Shown here one piece after another: positions 6,235 to 11,945 of a DNA stretch of 11,945 nucleotides. Position 1 is the stretch's first letter; every line of letters starts with the position of its first letter. The position numbers were made by a program, and so were the translations under genes. Source of the stretch: a bacterium (GTDB lineage Bacteria; Krumholzibacteriota; Krumholzibacteria; LZORAL124-64-63); assembly GCA_021767885.1 (NCBI GenBank), contig JAASSM010000015.1, positions 1-11,945 of the forward strand, in the 5' to 3' direction. The notes beneath the pieces are model-generated. The model did no database searches, had not been told where the DNA came from, and saw only the letters and a list, made by a program, of their open reading frames with translations.

Positions 6235-6809
6235 GACGTCGCCTCCGCCCCGGGGCCCGGCCCGATGAGCCGGCCCACCACCCTGGCCAGCTCGATCCTG
6301 GCCCGGCTGCACCGCGACTTCACGGTGCCCAGGGGCAGGTCGAGCATCTCGGCCATGTCCTCGAGCGACAGCTCCTGGATGTCCTTGAGCAGGATGGCCT
6401 CCCGGTTGATGGGGGTCAGCTCCTGCAGGGCCTGCTCCAGGAGGTCCCGCTGCTCGTCGCGCACCAGGTCCTGATCCGCCGCGGCCACACGCGGATCGGC
6501 CAGGCCGCCCAGCTCCTCGGCCGGCACGTCCTGCGCCGGTGGCCGCGCCTTGCGGCGCCGCAGGTGGTCGAGGCAGGCATTGCGCGCGATGCTCAGCACC
6601 CAGGCCGCCAGGCGGTCGGGGTCGCGGCAGCTGTCCAGCCGCCGCCAGATCCGCACGAACACCTCCTGCGCCACGTCCAGGGCCTCCTCCTCGCTGCCGG
6701 TGTAGCCGAAGGCGACGCTGCACACCCGCGCCTGGAAACGGACCACGAGGGCCTCCCAGGCCAGCTCGTCGCCGTCGCGGCAGCGCTCGTACAGGGTGCG
6801 GTCGTCCAT
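6231..6809 (-). CDS. ECF-family RNA polymerase sigma factor (RpoE-like)
   Basis: The protein has 192 residues, the typical size. Region 2 (about 23-88) contains DVAQEVFVRIWRRL, the core-binding and -10-recognition helix, and WVLSIARNACLDHLRRRK. Region 4 (about 130-180) contains LTPINREAILLKDIQELSLEDMAEMLDLPLGTVKSRCSRAR, the -35-binding helix-turn-helix. No extra C-terminal domain is present. The ATG at 6809 begins MDDRTLYERCRDGDELAWEALV, exactly where family members start; GAGG lies very close and a weaker AAGGCG lies further upstream. It heads an operon with its overlapping anti-sigma and the TM2/LiaF-like gene. A candidate ECF-type promoter sits 50-75 nt upstream, suggesting autoregulation. 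Confidence 0.93.
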   Translation of the reverse strand: MDDRTLYERCRDGDELAWEALVVRFQARVCSVAFGYTGSEEEALDVAQEVFVRIWRRLDSCRDPDRLAAWVLSIARNACLDHLRRRKARPPAQDVPAEELGGLADPRVAAADQDLVRDEQRDLLEQALQELTPINREAILLKDIQELSLEDMAEMLDLPLGTVKSRCSRARIELARVVGRLIGPGPGAEATS

Positions 6810-6858
6810 GCCTCGGTCTCGCCTTCGCAGCGGGTGCTCACCGATGGTTCATTCCAGG

Positions 6859-6883
6859 GACGCATGCGGCCGGCGCCAGGTTC
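6859..6883 (-). promoter_or_regulatory. Candidate ECF-sigma autoregulatory promoter
   Basis: On the minus strand, GAACCT (the GAAC at 6883-6880) is followed after 17 bp by CGTC (6862-6859). AAC-containing -35 and CGTC-type -10 elements with 16-17 bp spacing are a common ECF promoter form. The predicted start near 6850 would give a leader of about 40 nt to the sigma ATG. The only evidence is motif, spacing and location. Confidence 0.4.
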
Positions 6884-6906
6884 GGTGGAAATCGCAGAAA
6901 TCCCCG

Positions 6907-7040
6907 TGTGCCCCGAAGATTGTTGATGGCCGACCTGCGGCACCGCAGAGATCACGATCTATGATGCTGAGATCACGTGATGTCAAAATTGCACCCCCGA
7001 ACGAGGGGGTATCGCGGCCATCAACAATCTTCGGGGCACA
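6907..7040. repeat. 134-bp element with perfect 26-bp terminal inverted repeats and nested palindromes
   Basis: Left arm 6907-6932 begins TGTGCCCCGAAGATTGTTGA; right arm 7015-7040 is its exact reverse complement over all 26 bases and ends GGGGCACA. The 82-bp interior holds CTGCGG-CA-CCGCAG (6935-6948), AGATC-AC-GATCT (6949-6960), the palindrome ATCACGTGAT (6972-6981) and a 6-bp hairpin ACCCCC-GAACGA-GGGGGT (6993-7010). GAGATCACG occurs twice (6948-6956 and 6969-6977). No ORF of note lies inside. Just outside, CAGAAATC (6895-6902) and CAGAAAATC (7044-7052) are near-identical direct repeats that could be a decayed target duplication, but they do not abut the arms. It could be a MITE-like element, a REP/BIME-like repeat, or a structured regulatory region shared by the divergent promoters. 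Confidence 0.85.
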
Positions 7041-7053
7041 ACCCAGAAAATCT

Positions 7054-7084
7054 TTGCAACCTGGTGGGATTCTTGCCGTATTTG
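7054..7084 (+). promoter_or_regulatory. Weak candidate promoter for the DUF5916 gene
   Basis: TTGCAA (7054-7059) followed after 19 bp by TATTTG (7079-7084) is the best sigma-70-like pair in the 118-nt leader between the inverted-repeat element and the GTG at 7159. The -10 match and spacing are poor, so another sigma factor may be used. Confidence 0.2.
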
Positions 7085-7158
7085 CGGTGTCACGACCTCG
7101 CCCCGGGTCGTCACTCGCTCCAGGCACCCGCCGGCTTCCACCCCAGAGGTTTCCCCGC

Positions 7159-9711
7159 GTGCCCCGGCTCCGCATCGTCTGCCTCCTGATCCTGGTCGCC
7201 GGCGCGGCCGCCGGGCCCGTCCGCGCGGCCTACGAGGCGCACTTCGCGCCTCGTGGCAGCGGCCCGCTGTACCCCGACCATGCCGACGGCCGCCGCCACG
7301 ACCAGCCCAGCCTCACGGCCTGCCCCCTGGCCCCGGCCGAGCACGTGGCCGTGGACGGCCGCCTCGACGAGCCCGTCTGGTCCCGCGCCCAGGCCGGCTT
7401 CGGTTTCCAGCAACACGATCCCGAGCGCCGAGGTCGCGCGGTGGTGCCCACCGTCTTCAAGGTGGCCTACGACCAGGACGCCCTCTACGTGGCGGTGGCC
7501 TGCTGGGAGGACGACATGGCCCGGGTGGCCCGCCGCCTGGCCCGACGCGACGCCATCGCCAGCAGCGACTTCGTCAGCTTCTACCTCGATCCCTACCACG
7601 ACCGGCTCACCGGCTACAACTTCCGCGTCACCGCCGATGGCGTGAAGGAGGACCATTACCTCTTCGACGACACCAGCCGCGACCCCGACTGGAACGCCGT
7701 CTGGGACGCCGAGACCACCGAGGACCAGCACGGCTGGTACCTGGAGATGCGCATCCCCTTCCAGGCGCTGCGGTTCAAGCCCGAGGCCGAGATGACGTGG
7801 GGCCTGCAGATCTACCGCTGGCTCCATGGCCGCGCCCAGGACACCGGCTGGGCCACCTGGGATCGCGAGGTGTCGGGCTTCGTCAGCCGCTGGGGCACGC
7901 TCACCGGCCTGCGCGGCATCGGCAACCCCCGCGCCCTGGAGATCACGCCATACGTGGCCGCCGGCCTCACCGACCCCGCCGATCCCACCGACCGCCGCGA
8001 GCGCCTGCAGCGCTACCTCAACTGGGGTGCGGATCTGAAGTACAACCTCACCAGCGCGCTCACCGCCCAGGCCACCGTCCAGCCGGACTTCGGCCAGGTG
8101 GAGGCCGATCCCGCCCTGCTCAACCTCTCGCCCTTCGAGACCTTCTTCGCCGAGAAGCGGCCGTTCTTCGTGGAGGGCAACCGCTTCTTCGAGCACCCGG
8201 ATTTCAACCTCTTCTACTCCCGTCGCATCGGCACCGGCGAGCCCGGCAGCCGCATCCGCGCCGCGGGCAAGATCACCGGCAAGCTGGGCGGCCGCACCTC
8301 GGTGGCCGTGCTGGGCGCGGTGACCGACGTCACCCACCCCGAGCAGGTCCACAACCCCTTCGCCGACAGCGAGCACACCACCGGGTACGTGGTGGCCCGC
8401 CTGGAGCAGGACCTGGCCGGCGGCGCCCACCGCATCGGCATCATGGGCACCTCGGTGGCCCGCGAGAACGGCGGCCTGGAATCGCCGTCCGGCCGGCACG
8501 ACGCCGCCAGCGGCGGGATCGACTGGGATCTCACCTTCGCCGACAGGACCTATGCCGTGCGGGGCAGCCTGGTGGGCACCGAGCTCGACCCCGGGGGCGC
8601 CGGACGGACAGGCACGGCCGGCAACCTGGAACTGGTCAAGCAGGCCGGCGTCTGGCGCGGGGGGCTCTCCGGCCGCTGGGAGAGCGACCGCTTCGACCCC
8701 AACGACCTCGGCTTCCTGCAGGCCAACGACGAGATCCAGACCCGCACCTGGCTGCAGTACCGCTACTCCGCCGACGGCGCGGCGAGCCTGATGAAGACCT
8801 CCAACCAGTACGTCAACGTCTGGCGGACCTGGCTCTACGGCGACCAGCGCCACGTGAGCCGGACCACCGGCGAGGAGGTCTGGGCCCACGGCGAGGGTCG
8901 TCCCAGCGGCGCGGGCATCTATTTCGAGAGCTACAACCAGACCCACGGCAACTGGGAGTTGACCGGCTGGGCCGAGCTCGGCGCCCCGGGCGTGTCCAAG
9001 TACAGCACGCGGTTCTTCGCGGGCCGGCGCGGGCCGCTCATGGAGACGGTCGCCTACGACGTGGTGGGGCTGCGCGTGCAGACCGACTGGACCCGCAGCC
9101 GGCGCCATACCTGGCGCGTGAGCCGCTCCGGCGACGCCGCCGGCAGCTCCGCCTGGGACCTGCGCTACGGCATCCGCACCGACGTGGGCCGGCGGCTGAC
9201 CGCCAGCCTGGACCTGCGCTACGAGGACCGCCTGGCCGATGCCCAGTGGCTGGACAACCGGGCCGACCCCGCCGGCATCGACGGCGTGGCCTACGTGTTC
9301 GCCGAGCTGGATCAGCGGACCCTGGACATGACCCTGCGCACCAGCTGGTTCTTCGACCGCGACACGTCCCTCGAGCTGTACCTCCAGCCCTACCTGACCA
9401 CCGGCCAGTACGCGCGGCCGCGCCACCTGGCCACCCCGGACAGCCGCGACCTGAGGCCCTACGACCTGGACACCGGGCCCTACGACTTCGACTTCGCCGC
9501 CCTGAACCTCAACCTGGTCTGGCGCTGGGAGTACCGGCCCGGGTCCACGCTGTTCGTGGTCTGGACCCACGGCCGCGACGGTTACCTCGCCCGTGACGAC
9601 ACGCCCGGCGACCAGCGCCTCTGGCTCGGCGACCTGGCCCCGGATCTGCTCTGGAACCAGGAGCCCACCAACACCATACTGGTCAAGCTCAACGCCTGGT
9701 TCTCCATCTGA
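7159..9711 (+). CDS. DUF5916 outer-membrane protein with N-terminal CBM9-like domain
   Basis: This 850-residue protein begins at a GTG with AGAGGT 8 nt upstream and a clear signal peptide (RLRIVCLLILVAGAAAGPVRA, cleavage near residue 23). The following region (about 50-245) has the CBM9/DOMON-like pattern seen at the N-terminus of DUF5916 proteins: LDEPVW, then VAYDQDALYVAVACWE, DPYHDRLTGYNFRVTADGVK and WYLEMRIPFQALRF. The DUF5916 hallmark FFAEKRPFFVEGNRFF lies near residue 330, and the remainder is alternating polar/aromatic strands of a large beta-barrel ending in ..LNAWFSI. Length and order fit the family. It is assumed to sit in the outer membrane. The family is common in Bacteroidota, Gemmatimonadota and relatives; substrate and role are unestablished, with binding or passage of carbohydrates a guess from the CBM9-like part. 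The HDAC fusion follows 16 nt later, so the two are likely one transcript. Confidence 0.9.
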   Translation: MPRLRIVCLLILVAGAAAGPVRAAYEAHFAPRGSGPLYPDHADGRRHDQPSLTACPLAPAEHVAVDGRLDEPVWSRAQAGFGFQQHDPERRGRAVVPTVFKVAYDQDALYVAVACWEDDMARVARRLARRDAIASSDFVSFYLDPYHDRLTGYNFRVTADGVKEDHYLFDDTSRDPDWNAVWDAETTEDQHGWYLEMRIPFQALRFKPEAEMTWGLQIYRWLHGRAQDTGWATWDREVSGFVSRWGTLTGLRGIGNPRALEITPYVAAGLTDPADPTDRRERLQRYLNWGADLKYNLTSALTAQATVQPDFGQVEADPALLNLSPFETFFAEKRPFFVEGNRFFEHPDFNLFYSRRIGTGEPGSRIRAAGKITGKLGGRTSVAVLGAVTDVTHPEQVHNPFADSEHTTGYVVARLEQDLAGGAHRIGIMGTSVARENGGLESPSGRHDAASGGIDWDLTFADRTYAVRGSLVGTELDPGGAGRTGTAGNLELVKQAGVWRGGLSGRWESDRFDPNDLGFLQANDEIQTRTWLQYRYSADGAASLMKTSNQYVNVWRTWLYGDQRHVSRTTGEEVWAHGEGRPSGAGIYFESYNQTHGNWELTGWAELGAPGVSKYSTRFFAGRRGPLMETVAYDVVGLRVQTDWTRSRRHTWRVSRSGDAAGSSAWDLRYGIRTDVGRRLTASLDLRYEDRLADAQWLDNRADPAGIDGVAYVFAELDQRTLDMTLRTSWFFDRDTSLELYLQPYLTTGQYARPRHLATPDSRDLRPYDLDTGPYDFDFAALNLNLVWRWEYRPGSTLFVVWTHGRDGYLARDDTPGDQRLWLGDLAPDLLWNQEPTNTILVKLNAWFSI

Positions 9712-9727
9712 GCGAGGGCGAGACGCC

Positions 9728-11689
9728 ATGCCCGCCAGACGCCCCGCATCGGCCTGGGCCCGGCTGCGCCGCCAGGCGCGCCGTGCCCTCGGCCGGTTGA
9801 ACCACCTCCTGACCGGCCACCGGTACGACGGCCCCTGCTTCGTGTTCCATCCCGCCTACGCCGCCGAGGACCTCGCCGGCCCCTACGACCTGCACCGACC
9901 GCACCGCATCCTCCATTATCTGCAGCAGGAACGCCTCCTGCGCCCCGGCGCCCTGCACCGCCCGCGGCCGGCGAGCCTGGACCGGCTGCGCCTGGTGCAC
10001 ACGCGCGCCTACCTCGAATCGCTGGAGGCGCCCGATGCGTTGACGCCCATCGTGGGCGAGGCCCTCCGTCCGGAGCTGCACGACGCCTTCCTCGCCGGAT
10101 CGCGGGCCATGGTGGGCGGCACCCTGCGCGCCACCAAGCTGGCCCTGCGCCGGGGCGTGGTGGCGGTGAACCTCGGCGGCGGCTTCCACCACGCCTTCGC
10201 CGACCGCGGCCACGGCTTCAGCTGCTTCCACGACGTCGCCGTCGCCATCCGCACCTGGCGTGCCCGCGGCTACCAGGCGCCCATCCTGGTGATCGACCTG
10301 GACGTCCACGACGGCGACGGCACCCGGGCCCTCTTCGCCGACGACCCCTCCGTCCACACCTTCAGCCTGCACAACCGCACGCTCCTGGCCGAGGGTGCGG
10401 TGGCGGACACCTGCCTGGCTCTCGGACCGGAGGTCGACGACGCCACGCTCCTCGCCGCGGTGAAGGCCCATCTGCCGCCGGTGATCGGCCGGGTGCAGCC
10501 GGGCCTGGTCTTCTACCTGGCCGGCAGCGACGGCCACCGGCACGACCGCCTCGGCGACTGGCGTCTCAGCCACGACGGCCTGGTGGCCCGCGATCGTCTG
10601 GTGCTGGGGTACCTGCGGAACCGACCCGATCCCATCCCCACGGTCTACCTCCTGGCCGGCGGCTACGGCCGCCATGCCTGGCGGCATCCCGCGGCGACCC
10701 TGCGCTGGCTGCTCACCGGCGATGCCGCCATCGCACCGCCCCTGGACCTGGAGCTGCCGCTGGACCACTACCGACGGCTGGAGCCGCTGTTCTTCCGCCA
10801 CGCCCGGCCCGCCGGTCCGGAGTCTCGCGCACCGGAGCGGTCCTCCGGGTCGGGCGACCTGGTCGATGGCTGGGAGCTGGACGCCGGCGACCTGCCCGGC
10901 CTCGAGGGCGTGCGCAGCACGCGCTTCCTGGATGCCATCCCCCGCCACGGCCTGGAGGTGGTGCTGGAGCGGAGCGGACTGCTGGACCGCATGCGCGGCC
11001 GGGGCTTCCGCAAGCTCGCCGTGGAGGTGGACCTGCACGATCCCCTGGGCCACCTGCTGCGCGTCCTGGACGTCGCCGGGGACGAACCCCGCCCGCTGCT
11101 GGAGCTGAAGCTACGCCGCGACGCCACGGCGGCCCCGCCCTATGGCCTGCTGTCGGTGGAATGGCTCCTGCTGCAGAACGCCCGCGGGGTGTTCGTCCTC
11201 GGCCGCCCGCCCCTCTCGGGGCAACGGTATCCCGGTCTGGGGCTGCTGCGCGACGTGACGGCCATGCTGGTGGTGCTCTGCGAGCGCCTCGAGCTGGACG
11301 GGCTCACCTTCCTGCCCGCCCACTTCCACATGGCGGAGCTGGCCCGCGAGGCGGCGGTGTTCTGGGATCCCGCCGCGGCCGCCCGCCACGCCGCGGTGCG
11401 CGCCGCCCTCGATGGCCTGCGCCTGGTGGAGATGGACCGCGCGGTCACCGCGGGCGAGGTGGTGGAGACCGCCTCCGGGAAGCCCTACGTCTTCATCCCC
11501 GAGCGCATGGTGGTGCCGGTGAGCTCGCGTCTGCAGGCGGACCCGCGCGTGGACGCGAGCCGGGCCGCCGCATCGGCCGGTGTGGAGGACGGCCCCGGCG
11601 CCGACAGGACCGCGGAGGACGCTCCCGGACGGAACGGGGCGGTGGCGCCGGTCTACCGCTGGCGCCGGCCGCCGGCCACGGACCCCTGA
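9728..11689 (+). CDS. Class IV-like histone-deacetylase-family enzyme fused to an unrecognised C-terminal domain
   Basis: The protein has 653 residues, about twice a normal HDAC. Residues about 36-345 are an HDAC domain with every catalytic element: His pair H154-H155 (GGGFHHAF), Zn ligands D192 and H194 (DLDVHDGDG) and D268 (GSDGHRHDRLGDW), and catalytic Tyr Y313 (AGGYGRH). The DVHDGDG and SDxxxxDRLGDW wording and the N-terminal DLHRPHRI segment resemble HDAC11-like class IV enzymes. Residues about 375-585 form a further folded-looking region with segments RSTRFLDAIPRHGLEVVLERSGLLDRM, GQRYPGLGLLRD (498-509) and HFHMA (532-536); I do not recognise it. The last 65 residues are low-complexity. 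The ATG is chosen because GAGGG lies 9 nt upstream. The short N-terminus is Arg-rich with no signal peptide, so it is probably cytoplasmic. It likely forms an operon with the DUF5916 gene. Substrate unknown. Confidence 0.87.
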   Translation: MPARRPASAWARLRRQARRALGRLNHLLTGHRYDGPCFVFHPAYAAEDLAGPYDLHRPHRILHYLQQERLLRPGALHRPRPASLDRLRLVHTRAYLESLEAPDALTPIVGEALRPELHDAFLAGSRAMVGGTLRATKLALRRGVVAVNLGGGFHHAFADRGHGFSCFHDVAVAIRTWRARGYQAPILVIDLDVHDGDGTRALFADDPSVHTFSLHNRTLLAEGAVADTCLALGPEVDDATLLAAVKAHLPPVIGRVQPGLVFYLAGSDGHRHDRLGDWRLSHDGLVARDRLVLGYLRNRPDPIPTVYLLAGGYGRHAWRHPAATLRWLLTGDAAIAPPLDLELPLDHYRRLEPLFFRHARPAGPESRAPERSSGSGDLVDGWELDAGDLPGLEGVRSTRFLDAIPRHGLEVVLERSGLLDRMRGRGFRKLAVEVDLHDPLGHLLRVLDVAGDEPRPLLELKLRRDATAAPPYGLLSVEWLLLQNARGVFVLGRPPLSGQRYPGLGLLRDVTAMLVVLCERLELDGLTFLPAHFHMAELAREAAVFWDPAAAARHAAVRAALDGLRLVEMDRAVTAGEVVETASGKPYVFIPERMVVPVSSRLQADPRVDASRAAASAGVEDGPGADRTAEDAPGRNGAVAPVYRWRRPPATDP

Positions 11690-11714
11690 CCCGCGGACCC
11701 GACGCGCGCGCCGC

Positions 11715-11945
11715 TCAGAACGCCTCGCCGATCCCCACCGAGGCGCGCACGGCCTGGTAGCCGACCGCCAGATCCAGCCGCACGGGCACGGCCTCCGGGC
11801 CGCGCTCGGTGTAGAGCCGCAGGCCGATCCCCACCGAGGGGCGCAGGTACCGCGCCTGCAGCGAGCCCACGTCCTCGCCCACCACCGCCACGCCGCCGAA
11901 CACGGTCATCCCCACGCGCGACCGCGCCCGCCACCGCCACTCCAC
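11715..11945 (-). CDS. C-terminal end of a BamA/TamA-like outer-membrane beta-barrel protein, partial
   Basis: The frame runs off the window end; 76 codons plus the stop are visible. The segment shows beta-barrel periodicity and ends VGIGLRLYTERGPEAVPVRLDLAVGYQAVRASVGIGEAF, the pattern of the final strands of surface-antigen (Omp85-type) barrels: G-x-G-L-R, then an (R/L)DLAxG strand and a terminal IGEAF with C-terminal Phe. The SVGIG strand occurs twice and its DNA is an exact 17-bp direct repeat (11727-11743 and 11823-11839, 96 bp apart, same frame). The start lies outside the window, so full domain content cannot be judged. It is convergent with the HDAC fusion, leaving only 25 nt between the stops and no visible hairpin terminator. 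Confidence 0.7.
   Translation of the reverse strand: MEWRWRARSRVGMTVFGGVAVVGEDVGSLQARYLRPSVGIGLRLYTERGPEAVPVRLDLAVGYQAVRASVGIGEAF

Larger units (their letters stand above)
6810..7158. other. 349-bp divergent intergenic region between the sigma operon and the DUF5916 operon
   Basis: No convincing gene is contained here. It holds, left to right, the sigma-gene leader with a candidate ECF promoter (6859-6883, minus strand), the 26-bp inverted-repeat element (6907-7040), and a leader for the DUF5916 gene containing TTGCAA at 7054-7059. The open frame that continues upstream from the DUF5916 start crosses this region but encodes no recognisable domain, and the signal peptide begins at 7159. The middle part is clearly more AT-rich than the flanking genes. 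Confidence 0.7.

Noticed and set aside
6796..7158. Extended N-terminus of the DUF5916 protein across the inverted-repeat element
   Set aside because: The signal peptide starts at 7159, preceded by AGAGGT; the extension shows no domain.
7111..9729. Very long open frame on the minus strand opposite the DUF5916 gene
   Set aside because: It is a GC-rich antisense shadow with a Val/Gly/Ala/His-rich translation and no domain, while the plus strand encodes a complete family member.
9689..11053. Long minus-strand open frame opposite the HDAC fusion
   Set aside because: It is low-complexity in translation; the opposite strand has all HDAC catalytic motifs.
11727..11839. 17-bp direct repeat in the barrel gene as a mobile or attachment site
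   Set aside because: Both copies are in frame and encode the same SVGIG beta-strand, so the repeat is best explained by protein sequence.
1..11945. tRNA, rRNA, CRISPR arrays, transposase or phage genes
   Set aside because: None seen: no cloverleaf-like segments, no spaced repeat array, and no transposase or integrase motif in any plausible coding frame.

Overview
This is a very GC-rich window with almost wall-to-wall coding on both strands. It comes from a Gram-negative bacterium: there is an 850-residue outer-membrane DUF5916 protein with a signal peptide, the C-terminal end of a BamA/TamA-like beta-barrel, and membrane-anchored ECF-sigma signalling. The style (DUF5916 protein, GTG starts, sigma/zinc-finger anti-sigma/LiaF-like operon, HDAC-family enzymes) would fit phyla such as Gemmatimonadota, Krumholzibacteriota or Eisenbacteria, or a deltaproteobacterial relative. 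This is inference; no marker gene fixes the taxon.

Layout. (1) Bases 1-2941, plus strand: the 3' part of an acetylpolyamine-amidohydrolase-type HDAC, a GNAT acetyltransferase overlapping it by 4 nt, then after 113 nt with a candidate promoter a MurC/Mpl-like ligase. (2) Bases 2942-3569: a short AT-rich leader with a good sigma-70-like promoter and a small STAS/SpoIIAA-like protein. (3) Bases 3618-6809, minus strand: an ECF sigma factor, an overlapping zinc-finger transmembrane anti-sigma factor, a TM2/LiaF-like membrane protein, a perfect 18-bp hairpin, and a receiver-GGDEF protein whose receiver has lost the phosphoacceptor Asp (Ala instead) and whose signature is GGDDF. (4) Bases 6810-7158: a divergent intergenic region holding a candidate ECF autoregulatory promoter and a 134-bp element bounded by perfect 26-bp inverted repeats with three nested palindromes. 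(5) Bases 7159-11689, plus strand: the DUF5916 outer-membrane protein and, 16 nt downstream, a class IV-like HDAC fused to a long C-terminal region I do not recognise. (6) Bases 11715-11945, minus strand: the C-terminal end of the outer-membrane barrel protein, convergent with the HDAC fusion.

How the genes may work together. The first cluster pairs an enzyme that removes acyl groups from amines (APAH), an enzyme that adds them (GNAT) and an ATP-dependent amide-bond ligase (Mur type). This is a plausible acylation/ligation/deacylation route for a small molecule or peptidoglycan-derived compound, but the substrate cannot be read from sequence. The sigma/anti-sigma/LiaF-like set looks like an envelope-responsive regulatory operon. 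The most unusual items are the inverted-repeat element at 6907-7040, the degenerate receiver-GGDEF protein and the HDAC fusion.
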